Origin: Isoperla grammatica
Taxonomy: Eukaryota; Arthropoda; Insecta; Plecoptera; Perlodidae
DNA: 64,000 nucleotides
Direction: 5' to 3'
Assembly: GCA_945910005.1 (NCBI GenBank)
Contig: OX246745.1
Span: 43,045,037 to 43,109,036, forward strand
This document shows positions 22,901 through 36,400 of the stretch, one piece after another. Under the pieces are notes generated by a model. That model did no database searches. It was not told where the DNA came from and was given only the letters and a program-made list of their open reading frames with translations. Every line of letters starts with the position of its first letter. The first letter of the stretch is position 1. Position numbers and translations under genes: made by a program.

Positions 22901-25900
22901 TTCTTGTCATGGGGCAGTGTAGACTGTACTATAGGCAAGGACTGTCCCCCAACCCCGCCTCTTCTTGTCATGGGGCTGTGTAGACTGTACTATAGGCAAG
23001 GACTGTCCCCCAACCCCGCCTCTTCTTGTCATGGGGCAGTGTAGACTGTACTATAGGCAAGGACTGTCCCCCAACCCCGCCTCTTCTTGTCATGGGGCAG
23101 TGTAGACTGTACTATAGGCAAGGACTGTCCCCCAACCCCGCCTCTTCTTGTCATGGGGCAGTGTAGACTGTACTATAGGCAAGGACTGTCCCCCAACCCC
23201 GCCTCTTCTTGTCATGGGGCTGTGTAGACTGTACTATAGGCAAGGACTGTCCCCCAACCCCGCCTCTTCTTGTCATGGGGCTGTGTAGACTGTACTATAG
23301 GCAAGGACTGTCACTCAACCCCGCCTCTTCTTGTCATGGGGCAGTGTAGACTGTACTATAGGCAAGGACTGTCCCCCAACCCCGCCCCTTCTTGTCATGG
23401 GGCTGTGTAGACTGTACTATAGGCAAGGACTGTCCCCCAACCCCGCCTCTTCTTGTCATGGGGCAGTGTAGACTGTACTATAGGCAAGGACTGTCTCCCA
23501 ACCCCGCCTCTTCTTGTCATGGGGCAGTGTAGACTGTACTATAGGCAAGGACTGTCCCCCAACCCCGCCTCTTCTTGTCATGGGGCTGTGTAGACTGTAC
23601 TATAGGCAAGGACTGTCCCCCAACCCCGCCTCTTCTTGTCATGGGGCAGTGTAGACTGTACTATAGGCAAGGACTGTCCCCCAACCCCGCCTCTTCTTGT
23701 CATGGGGCTGTGTAGACTGTACTATAGGCAAGGACTGTCCCTCAACCCCGCCTCTTCTTGTCATGGGGCAGTGTAGACTGTACTATAGGCAAGGACTGTC
23801 CCCCAACCCCGCCTCTTCTTGTCATGGGGCAGTGTAGACTGTACTATAGGCAAGGACTGTCCCCCAACCCCGCCTCTTCTTGTCATGGGGCAGTGTAGAC
23901 TGTACTATAGGCAAGGACTGTCCCCCAACCCCGCCTCTTCTTGTCATGGGGCAGTGTAGACTGTACTATAGGCAAGGACTGTCCCCCAACCCCGCCTCTT
24001 CTTGTCATGGGGCTGTGTAGACTGTACTATAGGCAAGGACTGTCCCCCAACCCCGCCTCTTCTTGTCATGGGGCAGTGTAGACTGTACTATAGGCAAGGA
24101 CTGTCCCCCAACCCCGCCTCTTCTTGTCATGGGGCTGTGTAGACTGTACTATAGGCAAGGACTGTCCCCCAACCCCGCCTCTTCTTGTCATGGGGCTGTG
24201 TAGACTGTACTATAGGCAAGGACTGTCCCCCAACCCCGCCTCTTCTTGTCATGGGGCTGTGTAGACTGTACTATAGGCAAGGACTGTCCCCCAACCCCGC
24301 CTCTTCTTGTCATGGGGCTGTGTAGACTGTACTATAGGCAAGGACTGTCCCCCAACCCCGCCTCTTCTTGTCATGGGGCAGTGTAGACTGTACTCTAGGC
24401 AAGGACTGTCCCCCAACCCCGCCTCTTCTTGTCATGGGGCAGTGTAGACTGTACTATAGGCAAGAACTGTCCCCCAACCCCGCCTCTTCTTGTCATGGGG
24501 CTGTGTAGACTGTACTACAGGCAAGGACTGTCCCCCAACCCCGCCTCTTCTTGTCATGGGGCAGTGTAGACTGTACTATAGGCAAGGACTGTCCCCCAAC
24601 CCCGCCTCTTCTTGTCATGGGGCTGTGTAGACTGTACTATAGGCAAGGACTGTCCCCCAACCCCGCCTCTTCTTGTCCTGGGGCTGTGTAGACTGTACTA
24701 TAGGCAAGGACTGTCCCCCAACCCCGCCTCTTCTTGTCATGGGGCAGTGTAGACTGTACTATAGGCAAGGACTGTCCCCCAACCCCGCCTCTTCTTGTCA
24801 TGGGGCTGTGTAGACTGTACTATAGGCAAGGACTGTCCCCCAACCCCGCCTCTTCTTGTCATGGGGCTGTGTAGACTGTACTATAGGCAAGGACTGTCCC
24901 CCAACCCCGCCTCTTCTTGTCATGGGGCAGTGTAGACTGTACTATAGGCAAGGACTGTCCCCCAACCCCGCCTCTTCTTGTCATGGGGCAGTGTAGACTG
25001 TACTATAGGCAAGGACTGTCCCCCAACCCCGCCTCTTCTTGTCATGGGGCAGTGTAGACTGTACTATAGGCAAGGACTGTCCCCCAACCCCGCCTCTTCT
25101 TGTCATGGGGCAGTGTAGACTGTACTATAGGCAAGGACTGTCCCCCAACCCCGCCTCTTCTTGTCATGGGGCAAAGTAGACTGTACTATAGGCAAGGACT
25201 GTCCCCCAACCCCGCCTCTTCTTGTCATGGGGCAGTGTAGACTGTACTATAGGCAAGGACTGTCCCCCAACCCCGCCTCTTTTTGTCATGGGGCAGTGTA
25301 GACTGTACTATAGGCAAGGACTGTCCCCCAACCCCGCCTCTTTTTGTCATGGGGCTGTGTAGACTGTACTATAGGCAAGGACTGTCCCCCAACCCCGCCT
25401 CTTCTTGTCATGGGGCTGTGTAGACTGTACTATAGGCAAGGACTGTCCCCCAACCCCGCCTCTTCTTGTCATGGGGCAGTGTAGACTGTACTATAGGCAA
25501 GGACTGTCCCCCAACCCCGCCTCTTCTTGTCATGGGGCAGTGTAGACTGTACTATAGGCAAGGACTGTCCCCCAACCCCGCCTCTTCTTGTCATGGGGCA
25601 GTGTAGACTGTACTATAGGCAAGGACTGTCCCCCAACCCCGCCTCTTCTTGTCATGGGGCAGTGTAGACTGTACTATAGGCAAGGACTGTCCCCCAACCC
25701 CGCCTCTTCTTGTCATGGGGCAGTGTAGACTGTACTATAGGCAAGGACTGTCCCCCAACCCCGCCTCTTCTTGTCATGGGGCAGTGTAGACTGTACTATA
25801 GGCAAGGACTGTCCCCCAACCCCGCCTCTTCTTGTCATGGGGCAGTTCAGACTGTACTATAGGCAAGGACTGTCCCCCAACCCCGCCTCTTCTTGTCATG

Positions 25901-28900
25901 GGGCAAAGTAGACTGTACTATAGGCAAGGACTGTCCCCCAACCCCGCCTCTTCTTGTCATGGGGCTGTGTAGACTGTACTATAGGCAAGGACTGTCCCCC
26001 AACCCCGCCTCTTCTTGTCATGGGGCTGTGTAGACTGTACTATAGGCAAGGACTGTCCCCCAACCCCGCCTCTTTTTGTCATGGGGCTGTGTAGACTGTA
26101 CTATAGGCAAGGACTGTCCCCCAACCCCGCCTCTTCTTGTCATGGGGCAGTGTAGACTGTACTATAGGCAAGGACTGTCCCCCAACCCCGCCTCTTCTTG
26201 TCATGGGGCAGTGTAGACTGTACTATAGGCAAGGACTGTCCCCAAACCCCGCCTCTTCTTGTCATGGGGCAGTGTAGACTGTACTATAGGCAAGGACTGT
26301 CCCCCAACCCCGCCTCTTCTTGTCATGGGGCAGTGTAGACTGTACTATAGGCAAGGACTGTCCCCCAACCCCGCCTCTTCTTGTCATGGGGCAGTGTAGA
26401 CTGTACTATAGGCAAGGACTGTCCCCCAACCCCGCCTCTTCTTGTCATGGGGCAGTGTAGACTGTACTATAGGCAAGGACTGTCCCCAAACCCCGCCTCT
26501 TCTTGTCATGGGGCAGTGTAGACTGTACTATAGGCAAGGACTGTCCCCCAACCCCGCCTCTTCTTGTCATGGGGCAGTGTAGACTGTACTATAGGCAAGG
26601 ACTGTCCCCCAACCCCGCCTCTTCTTGTCATGGGGCAGTGTAGACTGTACTATAGGCAAGGACTGTCCCCCAACCCCGCCTCTTCTTGTCATGGGGCAGT
26701 GTAGACTGTACTATAGGCAAGGACTGTCCCCCAACCCCGCCTCTTCTTGTCATGGGGCTGTGTAGACTGTACTATAGGCAAGGACTGTCCCCCAACCCCG
26801 CCTCTTCTTGTCATGGGGCAGTGTAGACTGTACTATAGGCAAGGACTGTCCCCCAACCCCGCCTCTTCTTGTCATGGGGCAGTGTAGACTGTACTATAGG
26901 CAAGGACTGTCCCCCAACCCCGCCTCTTCTTGTCATGGGGCAGTGTAGACTGTACTATAGGCAAGGACTGTCCCCCAACCCCGCCTCTTCTTGTCATGGG
27001 GCTGTGTAGACTGTACTATAGGCAAGGACTGTCCCCCAACCCCGCCTCTTCTTGTCATGGGGCTGTGTAGACTGTACTATAGGCAAGGACTGTCCCCCAA
27101 CCCCGCCTCTTCTTGTCATGGGGCAGTGTAGACTGTACTATAGGCAAGGACTGTCTTCCAACCCCGCCTCTTCTTATCATGGGGCTGTGTAGACTGTACT
27201 ATAGGCAAGGACTGTCCCCCAACCCCGCCTCTTCTTGTCATGGGGCAGTGTAGACTGTACTATAGGCAAGGACTGTCTCCCAACCCCGCCTCTTCTTGTC
27301 ATGGGGCTGTGTAGACTGTACTACAGGCAAGGACTGTCCCCCAACCCCGCCTCTTCTTGTCATGGGGCAGTGTAGACTGTACTATAGGCAAGGACTGTCC
27401 CCCAACCCCGCCTCTTCTTGTCATGGGGCAGTGTAGACTGTACTATAGGCAAGGACTGTCCCCCAACCCCGCCTCTTCTTGTCATGGGGCAGTGTAGACT
27501 GTACTATAGGCAAGGACTGTCCCCCAACCCCGCCTCTTTGTGTCATGGGGCTGTGTAGACTGTACTATAGGCAAGGACTGTCCCCCAACCCCGCCTCTTC
27601 TTGTCATGGGGCAGTGTAGACTGTACTATAGGCAAGGACTGTCCCCCAACCCCGCCTCTTCTTGTCATGGGGCTGTGTAGACTGTACTATAGGCAAGGAC
27701 TGTCCCCCAACCCCGCCTCTTCTTGTCATGGGGCTGTGTAGACTGTACTATAGGCAAGGACTGTCCCCCAACCCCGCCTCTTCTTGTCATGGGGCTGTGT
27801 AGACTGTACTAACGGCAAGGACTGTCCCCCAACCCCGCCTCTTCTTGTCATGGGGCAGTGTAGACTGTACTATAGGCAAGGACTGTCTTCCAACCCCGCC
27901 TCTTCTTGTCATGGGGCTGTGTAGACTGTACTATAGGCAAGGACTGTCCCCCAACCCCGCCTCTTCTTGTCATGGGGCAGTGTAGACTGTACTATAGGCA
28001 AGGACTGTCTCCCAACCCCGCCTCTTCTTGTCATGGGGCTGTGTAGACTGTACCATAGGCAAGGACTGTCTCCCAACCCCGCCTCTTCTTGTCATGGGGC
28101 TGTGTAGACTGTACTATAGGCAAGGACTGTCCCCCAACCCCGCCTCTTCTTGTCATGGGGCAGTGTAGACTGTACTATAGGCAAGGACTGTCCCCCAACC
28201 CCGCCTCTTCTTGTCATGGGGCAGTGTAGACTGTACTATAGGCAAGGACTGTCCCCCAACCCCGCCTCTTTGTGTCATGGGGCTGTGTAGACTGTACTAT
28301 AGGCAAGGACTGTCCCCCAACCCCGCCTCTTCTTGTCATGGGGCTGTGTAGACTGTACCATAGGCAAGGACTGTCCCCCAACCCCGCCTCTTCTTGTCAT
28401 GGGGCTGTGTAGACTGTACTATAGGCAAGGACTGTCTCCCAACCCCGCCTCTTCTTGTCATGGGGCTGTGTAGACTGTACTATAGGCAAGGACTGTCCCC
28501 CAACCCCGCCTCTTCTTGTCATGGGGCAGTGTAGACTGTACTTTAGGCAAGGACTGTCCCCCAACCCCGCCTCTTCTTGTCATGGGGCAGTGTAGACTGT
28601 ACTATAGGCAAGGACTGTCCCCCAACCCCGCCTCTTCTTGTCGTGGGGCAGTGTAGACTGTACTATAGGCAAGGACTGTCCCCCAACCCCGCCTCTTCTT
28701 GTCATGGGGCTGTGTAGACTGTACTATAGGCAAGGACTGTCTCCCAACCCCGCCTCTTCTTGTCATGGGGCAGTGTAGACTGTACTATAGGCAAGGACTG
28801 TCCCCCAACCCCGCCTCTTCTTGTCATGGGGCTGTGTAGACTGTACTATAGGCAAGGACTGTCCCCCAACCCCGCCTCTTCTTGTCATGGGGCTGTGTAG

Positions 28901-30003
28901 ACTGTACTATAGGCAAGGACTGTCCCCCAACCCCGCCTCTTCTTGTCATGGGGCAGTGTAGACTGTACTATAGGCAAGGACTGTCCCCCAACCCCGCCTC
29001 TTCTTGTCATGGGGCTGTGTAGACTGTACTATAGGCAAGGACTGTCCCCCAACCCCGCCTCTTCTTGTCATGGGGCTGTGTAGACTGTACTATAGGCAAG
29101 GACTGTCCTCCAACCCCGCCTCTTCTTGTCATGGGGCAGTGTAGACTGTACTATAGGCAAGGACTGTCCCCCAACCCCGCCTCTTCTTGTCATGGGGCAG
29201 TGTAGACTGTACTATAGGCAAGGACTGTCTTCCAACCCCGCCTCTTCTTGTCATGGGGCAGTGTAGACTGTACTATAGGCAAGGACTGTCCCCCAACCCC
29301 GCCTCTTCTTGTCATGGGGCAGTGTAGACTGTACTATAGGCAAGGACTGTCCCCCAACCCCGCCTCTTCTTGTCATGGGGCTGTGTAGACTGTACTATAG
29401 GCAAGGACTGTCCCCCAACCCCGCCTCTTCTTGTCATGGGGCTGTGTAGACTGTACTATAGGCAAGGACTGTCCCCCAACCCCGCCTCTTCTTGTCATGG
29501 GGCTGTGTAGACTGTACTATAGGCAAGGACTGTCCCCCAACCCCGCCTCTTCTTGTCATGGGGCAGTGTAGACTGTACTATAGGCAAGGACTGTCCCCCA
29601 ACCCCGCCTCTTCTTGTCATGGGGCAGTGTAGACTGTACTATAGGCAAGGACTGTCCCCCAACCCCGCCTCTTCTTGTCATGGGGCTGTGTAGACTGTAC
29701 TATAGGCATGGACTGTCCCCCAACCCCGCCTCTTCTTGTCATGGGGCTGTGTAGACTGTACTATAGGCAAGGACTGTCCCCCAACTCCGCCTCTTCTTGT
29801 CATGGGGCAGTGTAGACTGTACTATAGGCAAGGACTGTCCCCCAACCCCGCCTCTTCTTGTCATGGGGCTGTGTAGACTGTACTATAGGCAAGGACTGTC
29901 CCCCAACCCCGCCTCTTCTTGTCATGGGGCTGTGTAGACTGTACTATAGGCAAGGACTGTCTCCCAACCCCGCCTCTTCTTGTCATGGGGCTGTGTAGAC
30001 TGT
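19940..30003. repeat. 61-bp satellite, about 165 units (10 kb)
   Basis: A 61-bp unit (it contains GTACTATAGGCAAGGACTGT and CCCCGCCTCTTCTTGTCATG) repeats without interruption. Copies are nearly identical. The main recurring variant is GGGGCTGTG versus GGGGCAGTG, with rarer changes such as GTCTCCC, CCCTCC, CTTTTTG and CTTTGTG. The plus strand is strongly C/T-biased. Open frames in both strands reflect the period only. The first partial unit begins after GGACCC near 19940, and the last breaks at GTAGACTGTAGATC. Confidence 0.98.
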
Positions 30004-30350
30004 AGATCATCCCACGTCAAGTTGTAAGAAGTAACGAAATAAGGTAAGGTATTTTGTATGGAGGGGCGGGTGTAGATTTTTCGAAGGCTCCTTATCAATT
30101 GCCCTGGTAAAGAAGTGGGTAACTATAGATATAAATAATGTAATTATGTTGGTTAGTATGCGATAAGAGGTACTTTCTTCCGTAGTCTGTAGTTACAAGT
30201 TATAGAAAATAATACTTATTTAGAAAATGACTTTTCTAAACCCATGAACTATAACGTACGAATAATTAGCGTAAGTGGATTAGAGGTTAGTTGCAAGACA
30301 ATGCGGGAGGTTACTGGTTCGATTGTCACCACCCGGCCCCACCCTGACTG
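30004..30350. other. Spacer with possible SINE-like box B
   Basis: There is no gene. Around 30306-30345, GGGAGGTTACTGGTTCGATT resembles the box B region of tRNA-derived SINEs (compare the SINE at 47973). No clear box A precedes it. Confidence 0.3.
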
Positions 30351-30631
30351 ATCACCGTGTGGCGTCGTCTCGATACTGGTATCTGCCAAGGAACGCCGTG
30401 TGGCGTCGTCTCGATACTGGTATCTGTCAAGGAACGCCGTGTGGCGTCGTCTCGATACTGGTATCTGCCAAGGAACGCCGTGTGGCGTCGTCTCGATACT
30501 GGTATCTGCCAAGGAACGCCGTGTGGCGTCGTCTCGATACTGGTATCTGCCAAGGAACGCCGTGTGGCGTCGTCTCGATACTGGTATCTGCCAAGGAACG
30601 CCGTGTGGCGTCGTCTCGATACTGGTATCTG
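30351..30631. repeat. 41-bp minisatellite, 7 units, just upstream of a TATA box
   Basis: The unit contains GCGTCGTCTCGATACTGG and ATCTGCCAAGGAACGCC. Units are nearly identical, one with GTCAAG for GCCAAG. The array stops 24 bp before the putative TATA box of the spliced gene. Open frames through it on both strands come from the 3 x 41 periodicity. Confidence 0.92.
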
Positions 30632-30654
30632 TGTTTAGGGAATAGTTTCTCTCA

Positions 30655-30662
30655 TATAAATA
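30655..30662 (+). promoter_or_regulatory. Putative TATA box of the spliced gene
   Basis: TATAAATA lies 21-25 bp after the minisatellite. Transcription would start around 30685-30705, where GTGCAGTGG resembles an initiator. A second weaker candidate (GCATAAATA) is at 30773. This is an inference from position relative to the donor at 30834. Confidence 0.35.
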
Positions 30663-30689
30663 TAGACAATAGAGTACGTCCGTGATGTG

Positions 30690-30833
30690 TGACAAGTCGT
30701 GCAGTGGTGACAGTTTACCCAGCAGTCCGTAAACCCACGGTCCGTTGATTACAGTACAATAATGCACAGTGTGCATAAATACGAGCGCAATCTTCAATCG
30801 TAAGAGTTTGCAGAAGGACTTACATTCCGCAAG
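30690..30833 (+). other. Putative 5' untranslated exon 1
   Basis: A strong donor, CCGCAAG|GTAAGAT, cuts after 30833. A strong acceptor, TTCCGTATTGTTTTCAG, ends at 32808, four bases before the start codon at 32812. Joining them gives a leader exon without an intervening ATG-led coding frame. The exon start is uncertain and the link is inferred from splice signals only. Confidence 0.35.
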
Positions 30834-32808
30834 GTAAGATAGCTCTAGGGCTCGGTCTACATTGTAGGATAGGCTACTACTATTTTTGAATACGTTTTAG
30901 TAATTGAAGTGTATTATTGCCAGTGAACCTGCGAAATGTTTGATAAGTGCGTTTAGTGTTGCGAAATGAAATAGTTGTACACAAAATGCAATATTTGCGT
31001 ATATTATTAATTACTCAATTCACTTATTCTATGCCCAAGAAATTGGTGGCAAATCACCCCCTGACCCGATTTTCGAAACAGGTGTTCGAGATTATATAAC
31101 TTATATATGTAATTGTTTAACAAAACCATACTTCACAATCTCTGTTATAAATGACCGTTCGTTATGGTGTTTCAAAAGTGTAAATGTTACCAGGTGATGG
31201 GACTGCCTACACTGCGTGCTATTTGATTCTTTAATTTTATTTCCGTTTGCATTTTCACATCACCCTTCACATTTAACAATCACAATATATAAATTAACTA
31301 TCAAGCGTTCTAGTGCTCGAAATTTAATAATATACCTTTTTAAGTCTTTTGTGTAACGCCGTATTTTTCATTTGTTTTATCTAGTATACTGCATGGAGAT
31401 CACAACCTTTCTATGACAAATACGTGGATGATATTGTGAATTTATCAATTTCTCTATTATTCTTACGAATCACTTAAATAAATTAAATTCATAATCTTGC
31501 ATTAGATTTTTATTTTCACTTAAAAATACCTACTTTCGAAGTACTTTAAAATTTGCAATATTTTTTAATTTTATTTCCATTATTTACAACGTTATAAAGT
31601 TCATTAGTTGTCACTTGCGTTGGTAACTATAGTGAGTAAAGAAATATGCAATCAGTGATTGCCAGCACTATGACTTGGGTGGGACGGGGTAGCCCCCAGC
31701 GCACAGGGTATGCGTTGTAACTGTTTTTACAAACTTGTATACTACCTGTTGTTAATTTATTCTTGGTTACCAGACATTCGACATTAACCCCCTTCGGTCT
31801 AATATGTCAAAGAGCATTCACTAACCGCGATAATTTTCATACTTATTTAAAATAAGTACTTAAAGCTTATTTAATTTTAATACAAATAAATGACGCTTAT
31901 TTGTGTTTAGTAATACCAGTACAGGAATAACATCTTCCCATGTATATAATGTAATATAAGGAGCACATAATGCCTACCGTACTTTAGCCTAGAGTTCAGA
32001 CTCCATGGACGACACAATGACAGGTAGTCTAGTTTCCAAAGAACGGGCCGATCCCAACTATTCACATTCGGGAAAACGGACACTTAACAGTCATGAACTG
32101 CAAATGTACATTCATTAATCTTTTAAACTCTGTTTCTGTGTAATGCTACTTTACTTCATATTTCACTGGTTTCGTCTCAATAAATGAGATTTCTTTCTAG
32201 TGTTGATATGTTTGACACATGATGAGATCCCTACACGTGACGAAACCATAATATCTCCGCTCACATCTATCACGCTCATAAGCATGAAACTACCATCAGC
32301 GGTTAGTTTCTTCGCAGACCATTGTCTTTACATTCTCTAATCACCTCCATTTTCTATTTGAAGACACGATCTGAGTGCCTCTCACTGGGGGGGGGGTCAC
32401 GAGCAGTTTCATTTTCCTTTTACACATTATATGGACAGGAACGAATAACACTTAGACCTGTTCTAAAAACATAAAAGAATCCATAAACAGGGGTTTGTCC
32501 CTGAAATTGAGAGAATAACTCTTCCTTCAGGAAACTTAAATCGAAAACTTTGTCTATAATTATATTTTACTATTACTAACCTAATGTACTGAGCATAATC
32601 GCTGCGGTGGCAAAGTGATAGAAATAGCCTTGGCCGTACATACTGATACCCTCGCAATTCAAAGTTTGTGTAATATACATTCAAAATATGCATAATTCTA
32701 TATAAGCATTCAAATAGAAATATTTTCTAGCCGACGTACTGAGGTACCTACGCCGAGTAGGCCCTACCTTTGCAATCCCTACATATTAATTTTCCGTATT
32801 GTTTTCAG
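30834..32808 (+). other. Putative 5' UTR intron; no gene inside
   Basis: This is AT-rich, non-coding by inspection. It contains a run of G at about 32387 and nothing recognisable. It is treated as the intron between the inferred leader and the first coding exon. Confidence 0.35.
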
Positions 32809-32811
32809 AAA

Positions 32812-33482
32812 ATGGAGGCACTGCTCATAATTCTCGTCTCTACTGCGGTGTTGGTCACAAATGCAAAGGAGGCCGCGGAAACCAACACCACCGACATTCC
32901 TCTAAACAAAACACGTGGTTGGTCCCAGCCAGATCTGTCGAGCTTCACAGCTCCGCTTGAAACCTCCGCAGGATTCGCTGCGAGTCAAATCTCCGATGCC
33001 TCTTATGAGCAACCGGACCAAAGAAGCATGAAACCATTCTTCCCCTCAGACCTGTCCCAGGCGAAAGGCGGCGAGGACAACGAAGAGACAAAAGCAAGTA
33101 AGGACAGCCCACAAGTGAAAGCCGCACCAGACGATCCAAAGCATTCCCACGAGTTTTTGAAATCCTTGCATCAGAAGCAAAAAGAAGGTTTGTTTTACCC
33201 CCACACGAGCCATAAAAAGAACGTGGTCTTTGAGGGGAATGGCGGCTACAAACCAGTGAAGTTTGAAGATGATTTCCCTTCCACGCGCTTTGCCCCCGAA
33301 CACGCAACGAAAGGCTACGGCCTAGCGCCCTCGCACCCTTATCCGTATCAGTTTGTGAGCGCTTACGGTGACAGCTCCATTGATCCAGCCCCCACTGCCA
33401 GTGCTCACGCTCATCAGTCCATCGCTTTCCACGAACACGGACACGACCTCTATGGAGGGGGGAAGAAAGCCATTCACAAGGG
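32812..33482 (+). CDS. Coding exon 1 of the spliced gene
   Basis: The start is ATG at 32812, right after an acceptor-like TTTTCAG. It encodes residues 1-223 plus two bases of codon 224. The donor is AAGG|GGTGAG-like, with GT at 33483. Reading through the donor hits TGA at 33484, so the exon must be spliced. It holds the signal peptide MEALLIILVSTAVLVTNA and most of the extracellular low-complexity part. Confidence 0.82.
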
Positions 33483-36400
33483 GTGAGTCTGATTGATTCA
33501 AGTAGTAATATTAGTTTTACAATTGTGTTGCAGAGTAGCAGTAGTATAGTAATGAAGGTTTAGTGAGGGATCTAGGTATTAGATACAACATTGGAGATTG
33601 GTGTGATGCAATTAGCAATCAACAAAACCTTGCACTGTTGATTGTGACTGTACTGCTAGGGGACATAGCGAATATCCCATTTTCACCAAGACACGATTAG
33701 TTTCCACTAAACTCTTGGAAATGTAGAGCCCAACATGACGATGAAGATGGTGAAGAAAATCAAGACAAAAATAGACTTCAAGGAAACAATCTCAGAGAAC
33801 GAGGAAAAAGCCTACACAAATAAGGTGACAACTTCGAATTAAAAATAGGAATGAGAGAAGAGTAAAGTATGTGACATGCTTGAATAATGTCTCGCCGGTT
33901 GTTAGAACATAAGTACTACGAATATAAAGATGCACTAAGGGCAACACATTCCACTAATTGATTCAGAGGGAAATATATTAATATTATTGATAGTAACTTC
34001 ATTAGTACAGTGATAATACTACGATTACTTAAACCAACTAAAAGACTAGTTACACTGTCAGCTTATTAACTCATTTGGTTGACCACATTTAGATGGCAGG
34101 GAAGTGGGATACTGCAGCCTGCCGTCACACACTAAAGCATGTTGACTCAACATTGACGAGTAGGACAATATGTTGACGAGAATTTGGAACTTGTTCTACT
34201 TCCGAGTAATATTGACGGCGTTCAACCAATGGCTGACTTGTGGCTCATGTGATCATATCGTTGAGCAGATAAGGAGTGTTACAATAATAACGAGTAAGTG
34301 AAGACAACCTCTTATAAGAAGCTGAAGAACGACCCAATGAAACGGTTTGAGAATAGCATCTCTGGTTTGCTGAAGGAAGTTCCCATAGACCCAAAACTAG
34401 TGGCTTAATTAATACCACGGGAATCCGTGTCACCGAGATTGTATGGATGCCTAAGATCGCACGTTGTATGGCACAACTCCTTCAACCTCAAGTAGAAGCA
34501 TATCAAGCATTCGAGTCACTTCCTGGACACAATTAAGACCTTCAAGCTTGAAGATTCAGATTTTTTAGTGATCCTAAATGTTGTTTCTCTTTTCACTAAT
34601 GTTCAGGTAGATGAGGAGATGGAGATTTTGCATAAACGAGCAAGCAAGTACCACCTCCCAACAACGATTCTGGAATGATTAAGAGTCGTCTAGAGTTCAG
34701 CTATTTTAAGCTCGAGATGGGGTTCTACCAACAGACAGAAGGTTTAGCGATGGGATCACCTCTCTCTGTAGTGGCCAATATCTTCATGGATGAATTTGAA
34801 ACTCAGGTCTTGGAGTCGACACCACTCAAAGCCAAATGTTGGCTTCGTTATTTAGATGACATTTGGATGATCTGGCCACATGGAGAGCCCCTCTTACAGG
34901 TGTTTCCGAGTCATATAACTTGTTGCTTGTTGCATTGCAGAGGACACAATATGAAATCCATGTGGGATAAAGTGGTCCGCCTTCTCGCTGCTTTCATCCC
35001 CCTCGGATTGTTCCTGGTTGCGCTTCCCCCAAATGTCCTCAACATCAACTCCACCAAGTAAGTTCACATGTTTTTACATCAGCTCGTTTTACGTCACATA
35101 AAACAACTAAGTCAAAGATCAAGACCAACTGTGCTAGCATGAAGCAGTGTCAGTGCTGGCTGCTGGCGCCAGACCCATGCGGCTGGGGCCCCACGCTTCT
35201 AGGGGCCCAGATGCCAATAAATTATGTCCTTATATTTGTATGTGTGTTGGAAAACAAAAAATATAAAATAAAAATAAAATAAAAAATTCGCCTTATTTCT
35301 CTTTGCTAAAGGTTAATTTTAACATGAGAAGGCCAGAAGTTTTTAATTCTTGGTATGCAATATACTTATTTGTTTGTCTACAAAAATCACTTGGTAAAGG
35401 GGAATATGGCCATAGCCGCAATATGTATAGGAACTGTAATACATAATTTACGGAATGATGGCCGCCAACAAAGTCCGTGAATACAAATATAATGGTCGGG
35501 GTCCCCTGATGTGAACGGTACGTCACTGACTAGGAGAGCGTGGGTACCTGTACCGGGCTAGTTGGGACATGTTACTTCTTAGATATAGCGAGACCAGTAG
35601 TGCGCAACATATCTAAAAGCAGTAAAGTATCGACTAGCAAGCCACTATTTAAAGCAGTTGTAACAAAAAGTCGCCACTACTGTATTTTTACAGAAAACAA
35701 ATAAACGTTTGTTTTACCTATTATAATACGTTGTATATTTTCCCATGGGTGGAAAAGAGAAAACTAATCCTCGCACTTCAGATTCTGAAGAACGGATTGA
35801 AATCAAGGGTTGGCATTGTGTTAGTGGCGTTGTATGAAAGATTCGAGATAATGAATAATGTATGCCCATTGACAACCATTCTCTTTAATTTACAAATTCT
35901 ACACTCGCTTAAAATTATGTGTTGTATTGTATGTAAAGATTATACAATAACAACTTAAAAATGGTGTTCCACCATCCCAAGTCCCTCGAACATTTCCAAA
36001 GTATGAGGGTGGGGGGGGGGGGGGGGGGGGGGGGTGGCCCACATAATGTCCTGGCAGTCTCAGATAGACTTCTTGACGATGCACGAGCTATTGAACTAAC
36101 TCTCCAAGAGTATGGACACAATTATGCCACCTAACCTATAAAAATACTTATTGAAACTTGGACCGCCATGAAACGTGGGGAGTGCCACATGTCTTGCGTG
36201 ACAACCGTTGCCATGCATCAGTCTTGCGTGACAACCGTTGCCATGCATCAGTCTTGCGTGACAACCGTTGCCATGCATCAGTCTTGCGTGACAACCGTTG
36301 CCATGCATCAGTCTTGCGTGACAACCGTTGCCATGCATCAGTCTTGCGTGACAACCGTTGCCATGCATCAGTCTTGCGTGACAACCGTTGCCATGCATCA

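Noticed and set aside
19940..30003. CRISPR-like regular array
   Set aside because: The units are contiguous 61-bp repeats without unique spacers, in a eukaryotic genome and without cas genes.
32945..33307. Minus-strand frames opposite coding exon 1
   Set aside because: Shadow frames; the plus-strand exon has the signal peptide, consistent splice sites and in-frame joins to three more exons.
34675..35061. Single 128-codon gene containing exon 2
   Set aside because: The upstream half is a Penelope-like remnant and the downstream half is exon 2. They are separated by a clear acceptor at 34940 and only happen to share a frame.
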